DNA of 64,000 nucleotides from Bacteroidales bacterium (GCA_016705005.1 JADIZB010000009.1:124001-188000); one strand, 5' to 3'. Positions 8,831 to 18,311 are shown, counted from the first letter of the stretch. Numbers and translations are program-made. Notes: a model not told the origin generated them from the sequence alone.

Positions 8831-10153
8831 CTAAAGCTCCAGTGGCTTCCCCTGATAAAAATCAAGCACCTTGTAGCTGAAAATCAGGTTATACCTGGCT
8901 TGCAGCAACTGGCTTTCGGCATTGATCAGGTTTGTTTTTTCGTAAAGAAAATCAACCGAATTGATTACTCCAAGGTTGAACCTTTCTTTAGCCACCTCGA
9001 ATGAGGCCTGAATGGCTTCATATTGCCCCGTGCCGGCATCCAGTTCCTTTTCGGCCGAAACCACATCTGCCCAGGCTGTTTCAACGGATTTCCTCAACTG
9101 GTTCAGCGCTGTTTGTTCAGCCAGATTAGCAGATGCAGCATTGATCCGTGCAAGCGACACCTGTGTCTTTACCTGTTTTTGTTGAAAAACCGGAATACTC
9201 AGTGTTAAGCCGAGGGTGGGTGTCAGGTTGTGATCAAGCTGAGAGGCAAACTTCAGGTTCTCTGCAAGGCTGTTGTAACTGGTGCCCAGACCCGCCGTCA
9301 GGCTGAGCGAAGGAAGATATCCTCCCTTTGCAATTTCAATATCATAGGCGGCAATCTGTTTCTGAAGGGCAGCACTTTTTACCTCCGGTTTATATCCAAG
9401 GGCTGTTTGAAAAACCCCGGCAGCATTTGTGGTGAGCAACTGGCGGCCCGCATTGGAAAAATCTGGAGTAACAATGGCAAACGTATCATTCACCGGTAAT
9501 TCGAGCAGCTGCATCAGGTTAAGCCGGCTGAGCTGAAGCTGCTTTTCGGCGTTGGCCAGCGTCAGCTTTTCACTGGCCTCCTGGGCCTTTACCTGAAGAT
9601 AATCGGCCTGGGATATGACGCGAAGCTCAAGCCGCTCCTTGGCCAGACCAAGCTGACTTCCCGTGGAAAGAAGCTGGTTACGGCTGTTGGTCACCAGTTC
9701 ACCTGCATAAAGCACCTGCAGGTAACTCCCGAGCACCTGCAGGCTGATGTTCTCGCGCATGGTTTCAACATCGAACCGGGCGCTGTTGTATTCCAGTTCA
9801 GCCTGCTTTATGGTGTTTTCGTTACGGAATCCGTTGAACAGAACCAACCCCGAATTGAGTGATACTGAATTTCCGTTGCTGCCGGTAAACACATAGGAAC
9901 CATCGGGATTCTGCTGGTCCGACCAGGAAAAATTCTGCCTGGCTGTGGCATCAAGGGTTGGGAAACGCATGGCTACAGCCTGCTCCCTGTTAACCTGTTT
10001 TACTTCGGTGCTGAGTCCGGCCTGCCTCACCTGCAGGTTATTTTCCAGTGCCCGGGCAATGCAGTCGCTGAGCGAATAGGCGCGGGGCTGGGCGTAGGTA
10101 ATCGCACTGAAACACGTAAGTAAAAGTGAAATTATGAATATTCTGATTTTCAT
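8831..10153 (-). CDS. TolC family outer-membrane efflux protein
   Basis: The outer-membrane exit duct of the tripartite exporter encoded downstream. I choose the ATG at 10153 (MKIRIFIISLLLTCFSAITYAQ), which begins a clear signal peptide; the frame is open 13 codons further upstream without support. The mature protein has the duplicated OEP repeat: ALENNLQVRQAGLSTEVKQ in the first half and QKQIAAYDIEIAKGGYLPS in the second, with long heptad-rich helices and the usual ending YNLIFSYKVLDFYQGKPLEL. At about 440 residues it is standard length. It is the first gene of the six-gene block and a TAGTTTTG element lies 20 bp upstream. Confidence 0.93.
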   Translation of the reverse strand: MKIRIFIISLLLTCFSAITYAQPRAYSLSDCIARALENNLQVRQAGLSTEVKQVNREQAVAMRFPTLDATARQNFSWSDQQNPDGSYVFTGSNGNSVSLNSGLVLFNGFRNENTIKQAELEYNSARFDVETMRENISLQVLGSYLQVLYAGELVTNSRNQLLSTGSQLGLAKERLELRVISQADYLQVKAQEASEKLTLANAEKQLQLSRLNLMQLLELPVNDTFAIVTPDFSNAGRQLLTTNAAGVFQTALGYKPEVKSAALQKQIAAYDIEIAKGGYLPSLSLTAGLGTSYNSLAENLKFASQLDHNLTPTLGLTLSIPVFQQKQVKTQVSLARINAASANLAEQTALNQLRKSVETAWADVVSAEKELDAGTGQYEAIQASFEVAKERFNLGVINSVDFLYEKTNLINAESQLLQARYNLIFSYKVLDFYQGKPLEL

Positions 10154-10173
10154 AGCGGTTGTGATTGATGCAG

Positions 10174-10181
10174 CAAAACTA
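10174..10181 (-). promoter_or_regulatory. Bacteroidota -7 promoter element (TAGTTTTG)
   Basis: The minus strand reads TAGTTTTG, matching the Bacteroidota consensus TAnnTTTG, 20 bp before the TolC start at 10153. No good -33 TTTG partner is visible. It is the likely promoter for the TolC-MacA-ABC-LytS-LytR block. Confidence 0.45.
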
Positions 10182-10263
10182 TTGTGCATCAATGCGGCCG
10201 GAAAATCATTTAGACGGATGGGCGGTTTTTAACGACTGAAGTCCGTATTCTCCCGCACAATCA

Positions 10264-12927
10264 TTACTGGTCTGTATGGATGGTTGCATTCAGTCTGATG
10301 TCCTTTGAGGAGGACCCGATCATTAGCCTGAAATCACCGGCTTCGACCACCGGCTTCATCCCGGCATCAAGCATCTGAAGCATTTCGGGGGTTACCGTAA
10401 ATGAAACCGGCACCGACTCTCCGGGCTTCAGGCTGATCCTCCTGAAACCCTTTAGTTCCTTCACAGGGCGCGCCACCGAAGCGATCAGATCGCGGAGGTA
10501 AAGCTGTACAACCTCATCGCCTTCCCGTTGGCCGGTATTGGTGAGGCTGAAGGAAACTTCAAAGGATTTTTCCTTCCTGTTTTCAAGAATCTGTAAGTTG
10601 CTGTATTCAAAACTGGTGTAGCTGAGCCCGAAGCCGAACGGGAAAAGGGGCTGGCCTGTCAGATTAAGGTAATCATCACCCCTGCCCGTAGGCTTGTGAT
10701 TGTAAACAAGGGGCAGTTGCCCTTCATGAACGGGGAATGTTACCGGCAGGCGCCCGGCGGGATTGTACCTGCCAAACAGGACGTCCGCAACAGCGGTTCC
10801 TCCGGCTTCGCCCGGATACCAGACATCGATCAGACCATCTGCCTCATCAAGCCATGATGACATGGTAACAGCACTTCCTCCCACAAGCACCACCACCACC
10901 GGCTTACCAGCTGCAGCCACCCTGTGTATAAGCTCCTCCTGGTTACCCGGCAAACCAAGCAGTGCCCTGTCGCGGAACTCACCTTCTTCGATGCCGGCAA
11001 CCACGATAACCACGTCAGACTGCGCCGCAAGTTCAACCGCTTGCGAAAGCTGTTTTTCATAGGGGTGCTCCAACCCGAAATCCCACACCAGCCTGAACCA
11101 GGCATTTCCTGAAGGTTCCGCGTACTCGATGCGGATATTATATTCTTTTCCTTCGATGAAATCAAATTCAACCAGGGTAAGATTCCGCCCTTTGTATATC
11201 CGGTTATCGATCAGAAGTGTATTGCCGATGTAAAGCCGGTACCCGTCGTTGCCATCGATCCCGATGTTAACCTTACCCGTGACCGGTCCCCTGATTTTTC
11301 CTTCCCAGCTGACAGAATAAAAATCGTAATTGAGTTTTTCGGGGTCGGGCGAAAAAAGTGTCCACTGAAAATTTACCTGTTTGTCTGTCCTGACAAATGC
11401 CGGCTTTCCTGAAAAACTGATGTTTGAATAATAAGAACCTGTAAGACCCTCTGCTACGCTTCCGTTCTCAGTGGCCGAGAGATATTCAGACGGGACAGGG
11501 ATATTGGTAACGATTTCCCTTTCACAACCACGGGCATAGCGGACGATGGTTTCGTTGCCGGCCAGTTGTTTTATACCGTCAAGGATAGAGATTTTATTGT
11601 TCCCCGGGCCGCTGTACCCTCCCAGCCTTGATTCCACGGCATCGGGACCGATCACAGCAATTGATTTTGCAGAAGTTTTCAGGGGAAGAATATTGTCCTG
11701 ATTTTTCAGCAGAACGATGGATTTCCTAGCTGCTTCCAGGGCAATCTGCCGGTGTCCTAAAGAGCCGTTCAAATCTTTGGCTTTTGCTGAATCAACATAG
11801 GGGTGATCGAACAATCCCAGTTCAAATTTAGCCTTCAGCACCCTGGCCACAGCACTGTCGATCACCGCCATGGGAATATTGCCGGATGTGAAGGCCTCAA
11901 TAAACAAAGGATAATGCTCATAAGCGGTCTGGAAGATCACATCAAGTCCGTTGCTGATGGCTTTCCCGGCCGATTGTTGGTAGTTCTCAGCCGTGAAATG
12001 TAGCACATTGGCGCCCCCGGTGGCGCCGGCATCCGAAATCACAAAGCCTTTGAATCCCCACTCATCCTTCAACAAGGTATTCAATAACCAGTTGCTGGCG
12101 GTGCATGGGCTTCCGTCAAGTGAATTATAAGATGTCATCACTGAGCGGGCTCCCCCGCGGCTGAAAGCTGCTTTAAATGGTATCAGTTCCGTTTCCCTGA
12201 GATAACGCTCATTGGAATGTATCGGATAACTGTCGCGTCCGCCATCGCCGTAATTGGCAACGAAATGCTTGGGGGTGGCGATGATACCGCGTTTTTCAAA
12301 TTCAGAAATAAAAGCCACTGCCATTTCAGAAGTCAGGAAAGGATCTTCCCCATAGGTTTCTTCAACACGTCCCCAGCGGACATCGCCTGCCAGGTTGATC
12401 ACCGGCGACAGCACCTGCCTGATTCCACGGCTTTTGGTTTCAAGCGCAATGGCAGCTGCCACCCTGTGCATCAGTGCAGTGTCGAATGTTGCAGCCAGGG
12501 CTATGGATTGAGGGAAAGCCGTGGCTCCCGGGCGGACCAGTCCGTGCAATGCTTCGTCAAAGGGGAGTATCGGGATACCCAGCCGGGTATTTTCAAGGAA
12601 AAACTGTTGTGCTTTGTTGATGATTTCAGCCATTTCACCCGGCTTCCCGCCATTGGTGGTCTGAATCATCTGTTCTGCCATACCCCCCTTACCGTTGGCT
12701 ACGCCACCTTCAAAACCAAAGGCCCCGGCAGTATACCTGCTTTTATCAGCGCTCCAATCTTCGGCCAGCATAAAGAGCTGCCAGAATTTTTCTTCCGGAC
12801 TCATCCGGCCCAGAAGATCTTTCACCCGTGCATCAACAGATAGAGTTGAATCTTTGTAGATCTGTGAAAAAGAATTGAAAGAAAGGGAGATAAAAAGCAG
12901 GATTGTAAATTGAGTTCTCATTTGCAA
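10264..12927 (-). CDS. Glycoside hydrolase family 3 with PA14 insert (beta-glucosidase-like)
   Basis: An 887-residue secreted glycosidase. A signal peptide covers the first 22 residues (FTILLFISLSFNSFSQ). The GH3 N-terminal barrel includes LPFDEALHG, KHFVANYGDGG and the catalytic nucleophile D299 in GFKGFVISDAGA. The GH3 C-terminal alpha/beta domain starts near 400 (SIVLLKNQDNILPLK). It is interrupted by a PA14 domain at about 480-620 (LTGSYYSN, YRLYIGNTLLID) and resumes with VVIVVAGIEEGEFRDR. A fibronectin III-like C-terminal domain ends the protein (VSFSLTNTGQREGDEVVQLYL). The family hydrolyses beta-glucosides or beta-xylosides; PA14 inserts shape the active site. It stands alone, with no SusCD pair nearby, so it is not in a classic PUL within this window. 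Confidence 0.93.
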   Translation of the reverse strand: MQMRTQFTILLFISLSFNSFSQIYKDSTLSVDARVKDLLGRMSPEEKFWQLFMLAEDWSADKSRYTAGAFGFEGGVANGKGGMAEQMIQTTNGGKPGEMAEIINKAQQFFLENTRLGIPILPFDEALHGLVRPGATAFPQSIALAATFDTALMHRVAAAIALETKSRGIRQVLSPVINLAGDVRWGRVEETYGEDPFLTSEMAVAFISEFEKRGIIATPKHFVANYGDGGRDSYPIHSNERYLRETELIPFKAAFSRGGARSVMTSYNSLDGSPCTASNWLLNTLLKDEWGFKGFVISDAGATGGANVLHFTAENYQQSAGKAISNGLDVIFQTAYEHYPLFIEAFTSGNIPMAVIDSAVARVLKAKFELGLFDHPYVDSAKAKDLNGSLGHRQIALEAARKSIVLLKNQDNILPLKTSAKSIAVIGPDAVESRLGGYSGPGNNKISILDGIKQLAGNETIVRYARGCEREIVTNIPVPSEYLSATENGSVAEGLTGSYYSNISFSGKPAFVRTDKQVNFQWTLFSPDPEKLNYDFYSVSWEGKIRGPVTGKVNIGIDGNDGYRLYIGNTLLIDNRIYKGRNLTLVEFDFIEGKEYNIRIEYAEPSGNAWFRLVWDFGLEHPYEKQLSQAVELAAQSDVVIVVAGIEEGEFRDRALLGLPGNQEELIHRVAAAGKPVVVVLVGGSAVTMSSWLDEADGLIDVWYPGEAGGTAVADVLFGRYNPAGRLPVTFPVHEGQLPLVYNHKPTGRGDDYLNLTGQPLFPFGFGLSYTSFEYSNLQILENRKEKSFEVSFSLTNTGQREGDEVVQLYLRDLIASVARPVKELKGFRRISLKPGESVPVSFTVTPEMLQMLDAGMKPVVEAGDFRLMIGSSSKDIRLNATIHTDQ

Positions 12928-13471
12928 CCGTTAAATGAATGTCAAACTTACGAAAAGAAAACCCTTCTGAGAAAAAGTATTGATTCGGGAATTATTAATG
13001 AAAATTTAAGAGTCTGTTAAAATTTATGATAAATTACCCTTTCCCGCAAGCTTCTGCCTTGCCGGCAGTCTGAAAGACCAAATGCCGGATCATATCTGCA
13101 AATATTCAGGCATCAGGAAAACTTCAGGCAGGTTTGCTCAGGTAATTCAAATGGTTTCATCGTTGGTTTGAATAACTCTTTTTCAGCCGGAATTCTTTTA
13201 TTTTATCAGAATGATTACCTTTACATTTATTCAAATGATGACCAATATGGATCATCGACGTGGTTGAAAATTTAAGAAGCCCCCCTCTGACAAGCAATAG
13301 GGTCTCCTTGATTCAGGAACAATTCTGGGAGGGTAAAAAAAAAAAAGAGGGGAATGTATTCCCCCCCGGTCGGGGGGGGGAGGGAAGAAAGAAAGAGAGG
13401 GTGGGTTCGGGGAGGGGGGGGTGGGGCGGCCCCCGGGAAAAATTATATATTTTCCGGTTTTCCTCCCTGGC
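12928..13471. other. Long intergenic stretch with anomalous homopolymer patch
   Basis: No convincing gene is present between the GH3 start and the toxin remnant. The first 400 bp have ordinary base composition. The part from 13328 contains A-runs and G/C-runs unlike anything else in the window (separate entry). I found no tRNA, hairpin terminator or antitoxin-like open frame here; the two overlapping open frames crossing the patch translate into low-complexity Gly/Lys/Pro sequence and look spurious. Confidence 0.6.
13328..13435. repeat. Low-complexity A-run and G/C-run patch
   Basis: About 108 bp dominated by homopolymers. It has a 12-base A-run near 13335-13346, a C7 run at 13361-13367, a nine-base G-run at 13372-13380, and further G-runs through 13426. 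The segment 13361-13378 folds as an almost loop-less hairpin (CCCCCCCG, GT, CGGGGGGG). Nothing else in the 64 kb has such composition. It coincides with the point where a toxin reading frame loses homology. A degraded read end or gap-fill error is the simplest explanation; a real unstable simple-sequence tract is the alternative. Confidence 0.7.
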
Positions 13472-13726
13472 TGGTCAAAAAAAGAAATCATTCAATTTAG
13501 TCGGAAAACGGATATTATTATCCAAGCAATAAGAAGGAATCCTGAGATTTATCCTGTTACATTCAAACATAAAGAAATAAGAAAAGCCATTGTTGATAAA
13601 AACAATTCATTTTACTACAAAGCAGATAAACTTCAGAACAGGATATATTTGTTAACATTTTATGATTATCGCCAGGATCCTGAAAAATTGGTATTTGAAA
13701 TACCAAAAAGCACCCATCCCGTTTAA
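13472..13726 (+). pseudogene. RelE/ParE-family toxin, N-terminally truncated
   Basis: About 84 residues from WSKKEIIQFSRKTD to the stop resemble the C-terminal three quarters of Bacteroidota RelE/ParE-type toxins: AIRRNPEIYPVTF, KEIRKAIVDKNNSFYYKAD and the family hallmark near the end, FYDYRQDPEKL. The first 25-30 residues expected for the family are missing: upstream in frame there is only Gly/Arg-rich sequence from the homopolymer patch and then a TAA at 13334. The only in-frame start downstream of that stop is a GTG at 13421 inside the patch. No antitoxin gene is visible on either side. It may be a decayed toxin or an intact gene damaged by assembly error. Confidence 0.6.
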
Positions 13727-13810
13727 TACACTGGTTATTGAGGGAAAGACCAACCCGTTCCACTGGCAGGTTCAAATTATTATCTCAATATAACTCAAAC
13801 CTGATAACAT

Positions 13811-13843
13811 AACAAAAACCCCCGTACACAGGGTACAGGGGTT
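13811..13843 (-). terminator. Rho-independent terminator after pgk
   Basis: On the minus strand an 11-bp stem (AACCCCTGTAC / GTACGGGGGTT, with one G-T pair), loop CCTGT, is followed by TTTTGTT. It lies 54 bp beyond the pgk stop codon. Confidence 0.85.
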
Positions 13844-13896
13844 AAGCATAAGGTAAATCCTTGCTTGTTATACTGATTCGTTGCCGGATCGTGGAA

Positions 13897-15159
13897 TTAA
13901 GCCTCAATGGCTGCCACTCCGGGCAGTACTTTGCCTTCGATAAACTCAAGCATGGCACCGCCTCCAGTGCTTACATAGCTTACCTTGTCGGCCAGTTTGA
14001 ATTTGTTGACTGCTGCCACGGAATCTCCTCCACCTACAAGTGAGAAAGCCCCTTTCTGTGTGGCATTGGCTATGGATTTGGCAACCTGTATGGTACCTTC
14101 GGCGAAATTCGGCATTTCGAAAACACCCATCGGTCCGTTCCAGAGTATGATTTCGGAATTCATCAGTACTTTATCGAAAAGGGCAATGGATTCCGGACCA
14201 ATGTCAAGACCCATCCATCCTTCAGGAACTTCTCCGGCCTTCACAAGTTTGGTTTCAGCATCGTTGGCAAATCCGCTGGCGGCAATGGTGTCGACCGGTA
14301 GAATGATATTTACGCCATGGAGTTTTGCACCCTCCAGTGTATTCAGAGCCAGCTCAAGCAAATCATCCTCAACAAGAGAATTGCCTACTTTTCCTCCCTG
14401 GGCTTTGATAAAGGTAAACATCATACCACCGCCGATGATGAGGTTATCCACCTTATCGAGCAAATGATCGATGATCTGAATTTTACCGGAAACCTTGGCA
14501 CCTCCCAATACAGCGGTAAACGGCTTTTTGCCCGATTTCAGCACCTTGTTCAGACTGCCGACTTCGGCATTCATCAGGTAACCGAACATTTTGTCCTCCG
14601 GGAAATAAGCTGCAACCAGGGCTGTTGAAGCATGGGCACGATGCGCAGTACCGAAGGCATCGTTGATATAACAGTCGGCATATGAAGCGAGCTGTTTGGT
14701 AAACTCCTTCTGTTTCTCTTTGGTAACTGCCTTGGCAGCCTTCTTTTCTTCATCGGTCGCTGTTTCAGGAAGACGGGGTTTCCCTTCTTCTTCCTCGTAA
14801 TAGCGGAGGTTCTCGAGCAACAGCACTTCACCCGGCTTCAGCCCGGCACTCATTGTTTTTGCTGATTCACCCATGCAGTCATCGGCAAATCTGACATCCA
14901 GTTTCAGTACATGATTCAGATAAGGAACAATATGTTTCAGCGAGAGTTTGTTTTCGAAATTTTTCTTGGGTCTGCCCAGGTGTGACATAAGAATTACAGA
15001 ACCACCACCGGAAAGCACTTTGCGGATGGTCTGAAGGGCAGCATCAATTCGGGTAGTATCGGTAATCTTCAGGTTATCGTCGAGGGGAACATTAAAATCA
15101 ACCCTGATCAATGCCCGCTTACCGGTAAAGTCATAGGAATCAATCGTTTTCATATTCAT
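13897..15159 (-). CDS. pgk: Phosphoglycerate kinase
   Basis: Cytosolic glycolytic enzyme transferring phosphate from 1,3-bisphosphoglycerate to ADP. Length is 420 residues from ATG 15159, or 418 from the second ATG at 15153 (MKTIDSYDF); homologues usually start at the second form. Family signatures: [10 protein letters not shown] near the N terminus, [38 protein letters not shown], and the C-terminal GGGDSVAAV. The insert FLKQR-like region [18 protein letters not shown] is typical of Bacteroidota PGKs. Monocistronic, with its own hairpin terminator. Confidence 0.98.
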   Translation of the reverse strand: MNMKTIDSYDFTGKRALIRVDFNVPLDDNLKITDTTRIDAALQTIRKVLSGGGSVILMSHLGRPKKNFENKLSLKHIVPYLNHVLKLDVRFADDCMGESAKTMSAGLKPGEVLLLENLRYYEEEEGKPRLPETATDEEKKAAKAVTKEKQKEFTKQLASYADCYINDAFGTAHRAHASTALVAAYFPEDKMFGYLMNAEVGSLNKVLKSGKKPFTAVLGGAKVSGKIQIIDHLLDKVDNLIIGGGMMFTFIKAQGGKVGNSLVEDDLLELALNTLEGAKLHGVNIILPVDTIAASGFANDAETKLVKAGEVPEGWMGLDIGPESIALFDKVLMNSEIILWNGPMGVFEMPNFAEGTIQVAKSIANATQKGAFSLVGGGDSVAAVNKFKLADKVSYVSTGGGAMLEFIEGKVLPGVAAIEA

Positions 15160-15325
15160 TGCTTTAAGTTAAAAACGATTACGAAGATACGGCTTTTCGT
15201 GTAAAACGGAAACAGGTAAACACCTTAATTTTAAGACCTGAGTGTAAGTTAATCTGAAAAAAAAGCAACAGGTTCCGGTATCGGATTAACATCTTGAATC
15301 ATAGATCACCGCATTTACTTTTTTT

Positions 15326-15333
15326 TACCTTTG
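15326..15333 (+). promoter_or_regulatory. -7 promoter element TACCTTTG
   Basis: Matches TAnnTTTG 23 bp before the aminotransferase ATG at 15357. This supports using that ATG rather than the upstream in-frame ATG at 15294, which would lie before the transcription start. Confidence 0.6.
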
Positions 15334-15356
15334 CGTCATACCAAATCATTGAATTC

Positions 15357-16514
15357 ATGCATAATTACACAGGTAACCTGGTCTCAAAACTTCCGTTTAC
15401 CGGTACCAGCATTTTTGCGGTTATGTCGGGCATGGCGCGCGAATACAATGCCATCAATCTTTCACAGGGATTTCCTGATTTCCCGGTATCGGACGAACTG
15501 GTAAAACTTGTGAACAGTTTCATGAAAAAGGGGTTTAACCAGTATGCCCCGATGCCCGGGATTCTGCCTTTACGGGAAGGCATTTCAGCCATGTTCCAGG
15601 CAAAGTATAATGCTGAATACCACCCCGAGACAGAAATTACCATCACAGCGGGAGCCACCCAGGCCCTGTTTACGGCCATTGCAGCCTTTATCCGGCCGGG
15701 TGATGAGGTCGTGGTTTTCGAGCCGGCTTACGATAGCTATGCTCCGGCCGTCACCCTGCAGGGAGGCCTGGTAAAATATGCGAAACTCAGGGAGCCCGAT
15801 TACAGCATCGACTGGGATACACTTCCCTCGCTAATTTCGGGCAATACCCGGATGATCATCATCAACTCACCGCATAACCCAACAGGCAGTATCCTCAAGG
15901 CAAACGACCTCAAAAGACTGGAGAAACTCACGGCAAACCGCGATATCCTTATACTCAGCGATGAGGTTTATGAACACCTGATTTTCGATAGACAGATTCA
16001 CGAAAGTGCCTGCCGTTACCCATCCCTTGCAAAGCGTTCACTGGTAATCGGATCGTTCGGCAAGACTTTTCATACCACCGGCTGGAAGTGTGGCTTTGTG
16101 CTGGCACCGGCCAACCTCACGGCTGAATTCCGCAAAGTGCACCAGTTCGTCGTCTTTGCTGTAAATACACCTGTTCAGTATGCCGTAGCCGAATATCTGA
16201 AAAAACCGGAAAATTATCTTAATCTCGGGGATTTCTACCAGCAGAAACGCGACCTGTTTCTGAAACTGACCGCTTCTTCCAGATTCAGATCTGTTCCGGC
16301 CGGCGGAACCTACTTTCAGTTGCTCGAGTACAGCCGCATCAGCGATGAAAAGGAGTTTGATTTTGCCGTAAGACTAACCCGGGAATTCGGAATTGCCTCG
16401 GTGCCGGTTTCATCTTTTTACCACAATCAGGCCGACAACAAAGTGCTGAGGTTCTGTTTTGCCAAAACCACCGAAACACTTGAAAAAGCAGCAGAAGTAA
16501 TCTGCAGGATCTGA
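15357..16514 (+). CDS. PLP-dependent aminotransferase, methionine aminotransferase (YbdL) type
   Basis: A 385-residue fold-type I aminotransferase from ATG 15357 (MHNYTGNLVSKLP). The longer open frame from 15294 is rejected because a -7 element lies inside it. PLP-site residues: Y129 region in FEPAYDSYAP, N174 in SPHNPTG, D202 and Y205 in ILSDEVYEH, Schiff-base lysine K236 in GSFGKTFHTTGWK, and a terminal arginine in LRFCFAK. INLSQGFPDFPVSDEL and the Gly-rich TAGATQALF match the YbdL/KAT class, which transaminates methionine or kynurenine-type substrates with 2-oxo acids. A role in methionine or aromatic amino acid turnover is likely; exact substrate is not deducible. Confidence 0.92.
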   Translation: MHNYTGNLVSKLPFTGTSIFAVMSGMAREYNAINLSQGFPDFPVSDELVKLVNSFMKKGFNQYAPMPGILPLREGISAMFQAKYNAEYHPETEITITAGATQALFTAIAAFIRPGDEVVVFEPAYDSYAPAVTLQGGLVKYAKLREPDYSIDWDTLPSLISGNTRMIIINSPHNPTGSILKANDLKRLEKLTANRDILILSDEVYEHLIFDRQIHESACRYPSLAKRSLVIGSFGKTFHTTGWKCGFVLAPANLTAEFRKVHQFVVFAVNTPVQYAVAEYLKKPENYLNLGDFYQQKRDLFLKLTASSRFRSVPAGGTYFQLLEYSRISDEKEFDFAVRLTREFGIASVPVSSFYHNQADNKVLRFCFAKTTETLEKAAEVICRI

Positions 16515-16618
16515 TCATCTGCGCCAAACCAGGCGCCCAGAGTGAATAGGGACATCTGCAGGCGTAAATCCGGCAAGCACATGCTATCTAAGGATTGGAA
16601 AAGGATTTGATACAGTCT

Positions 16619-16650
16619 TTTGCTTTTCTCATGATTTTGGCTTATATTTG
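16619..16650 (+). promoter_or_regulatory. Promoter with -33 TTTG and -7 TATATTTG
   Basis: TTTG at 16619-16622 and TATATTTG at 16643-16650 are 20 bp apart, the usual Bacteroidota sigma-ABfr spacing. The ATG of the small protein follows at 16672. Confidence 0.65.
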
Positions 16651-16671
16651 TCATAATCAGCAATTTCAGCC

Positions 16672-16938
16672 ATGGCAAATCATCCTTCAGAATCACCGGT
16701 CAGCCCCACCCAACGCGATTTTCAGGAATTTATGCAGCGGGGCGATGACTTTTTCAAGATCGAACTTCTTCGTCCGGCCAGGGCCTGGTACAACAAAGCC
16801 CTGGAGCTTAACATTGAAACGGATATGGTCAGACAGCGGATTGCGGAGTGTGACCGGATGCTGTCCTTTGAAAACAAGGTCGTCGGCCTGCTTTGTATTG
16901 TGGCAGCCATTCTGCTGATTGCCCTTTTTGTCATTTGA
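16672..16938 (+). CDS. Small single-pass membrane protein, uncharacterised
   Basis: 88 residues, with a good promoter just upstream. The N-terminal 60 residues are charged and helical and resemble one TPR-like unit (FMQRGDDFFKIELLRPARAW, YNKALELN). The C terminus is a single hydrophobic helix (VVGLLCIVAAILLIALFVI) at about 69-88 with no residues beyond, so the topology is that of a tail-anchored protein with the helical part in the cytoplasm. I do not recognise a named family. It stands between the aminotransferase and transaldolase genes, each with its own promoter. Confidence 0.75.
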   Translation: MANHPSESPVSPTQRDFQEFMQRGDDFFKIELLRPARAWYNKALELNIETDMVRQRIAECDRMLSFENKVVGLLCIVAAILLIALFVI

Positions 16939-17105
16939 ACTGTTCGCCCGTTTCAGATTTGTGCTGTGCGTGCTTAGGGTGCGTACAACCTGCACCATTA
17001 TAATAACCCAAACGATTTGCATTCACCGGAACCAGCCCTGGTTCTGCTATTTAAAAACAGCAGCATTATTCCGGTTTGGTGATTCCCCTGATCAAACATA
17101 CTTCC

Positions 17106-17113
17106 TATCTTTG
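17106..17113 (+). promoter_or_regulatory. -7 promoter element TATCTTTG
   Basis: Consensus TAnnTTTG match 17 bp before the transaldolase ATG; no good -33 box at the expected distance. Confidence 0.5.
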
Positions 17114-17130
17114 CAGAAACACCTTCCCTG

Positions 17131-18093
17131 ATGAATGCCCTTCAACAGTTAAAACAGTACACCCGTGTTGTCGCTGATACCGGTGATTTTGAATCGATGC
17201 AGGCCTATCTGCCGGTTGATGCCACCACCAACCCCTCGCTGATTTATGCTTCAGCAAAGGATGAAAGGTACAGGCACCTTGCCGCTCAGGCCGCGGCTGA
17301 AGCCCGGATGCTGAGCAACGATCCGGCAACGCAGCTTTCGCTGTGCCTCGATCGGGTGGCCGTAAAGTTCGGACTTGAAATCCTTAAAATTGTACCGGGA
17401 CGTGTCAGCACCGAAGTGGATGCGAGGCTGTCGTTCGACTCCGAGGCAACCATCAACAAGGCTTTTGAACTTACCGGCCTCTATGAGGCAGCCGGCGTTG
17501 ACCGAAACCGTATCCTCATCAAGGTGGCTGCTACCTGGGAAGGTATCCGGGCTGCCAGGGTACTCGAAAAGGAAGGGATTCATTGTAACCTTACACTGCT
17601 CTTTTCAAAAATACAGGCCGTAGCCTGCGCCGATGCCGGGGTGACCCTGATTTCCCCATTCGTGGGACGCATCCTCGACTGGTACAAAAAAGAAAGAAAC
17701 CTTGACAATATCGTTCCGGAGCAAGATCCTGGTGTAGTGTCGGTAACTGAAATTTTCAATTACTACAAAAAATTCGGCTATGCCACCGAAGTGATGGGCG
17801 CCAGTTTTCGTAACAAAGGAGAAATCACCGCGCTGGCCGGATGTGACCTGCTGACCATCGCCCCATCATTGCTTAAGGAACTTGAAGAATCTGATGAAGT
17901 GGTCGGATTGAAACTCGATGCAGCAAAAGCAGCCCTTCTCACACCTGAAAGAATCCCTTCCGACGAGAAATCGTTCCGCTGGCTGATGAATGAAGATGCC
18001 ATGGCAACCGAGAAACTGGCCGAAGGCATCCGGAAATTCACGGTTGATCTTCTGAAACTTGAAGATTTCCTGAAAAAAGAGTTTTTGAAATAA
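17131..18093 (+). CDS. tal: Transaldolase
   Basis: A 320-residue TalA/TalB-type transaldolase (subfamily of long enzymes). It transfers a dihydroxyacetone unit between sedoheptulose 7-phosphate and glyceraldehyde 3-phosphate in the pentose phosphate pathway. Visible signatures: the family motif [13 protein letters not shown] near the N terminus, [22 protein letters not shown], and the Schiff-base lysine K131 in [17 protein letters not shown]-terminal half: [21 protein letters not shown] and [22 protein letters not shown], matching E. coli TalB. Preceded by its own -7 element; the following PfkB kinase is 232 bp away. Confidence 0.97.
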   Translation: MNALQQLKQYTRVVADTGDFESMQAYLPVDATTNPSLIYASAKDERYRHLAAQAAAEARMLSNDPATQLSLCLDRVAVKFGLEILKIVPGRVSTEVDARLSFDSEATINKAFELTGLYEAAGVDRNRILIKVAATWEGIRAARVLEKEGIHCNLTLLFSKIQAVACADAGVTLISPFVGRILDWYKKERNLDNIVPEQDPGVVSVTEIFNYYKKFGYATEVMGASFRNKGEITALAGCDLLTIAPSLLKELEESDEVVGLKLDAAKAALLTPERIPSDEKSFRWLMNEDAMATEKLAEGIRKFTVDLLKLEDFLKKEFLK

Positions 18094-18268
18094 ACAGAAT
18101 CAACTCCATTCTTTTTTCATAAAGAGCCGGATATGATCCCATGAACTTTCATTTTCCCCATCCCACAGACCTGAAAAATTTCCATACATTTGCACGCCCG
18201 TTTTCGAATGTCATGAATTTATTATTGAAATTCAATTTATTACCGGGATATAAACCTTTTACTTTTTA

Positions 18269-18311
18269 CCTGCCTGCAGCAGGCAGGCTTTAGACTTTTT
18301 ACTTTTTACTT
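18269..18311. repeat. Hairpin plus copy 1 of a 24-bp dispersed repeat
   Basis: 18269-18287 is a hairpin (CCTGCCTG, loop CAG, CAGGCAGG). It is followed at 18288-18311 by a 24-base tract of TTTAGAC and TTTTTAC units that recurs without a mismatch at 25005-25028. Both copies are intergenic. This copy lies just upstream of the PfkB start at 18326. Confidence 0.8.

Noticed and set aside
12217..12843. A 208-residue plus-strand frame within the GH3 gene
   Set aside because: Shadow of the GH3 coding strand; no family resemblance and no promoter.
13252..13491. Proline-rich minus-strand frame
   Set aside because: Generated by the C/G-run patch; amino acid composition is only homopolymer translation.
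13260..13532. Plus-strand frame beginning GTG at 13260
   Set aside because: Crosses the homopolymer patch and ends in frame-shifted sequence compared with the toxin-like frame.
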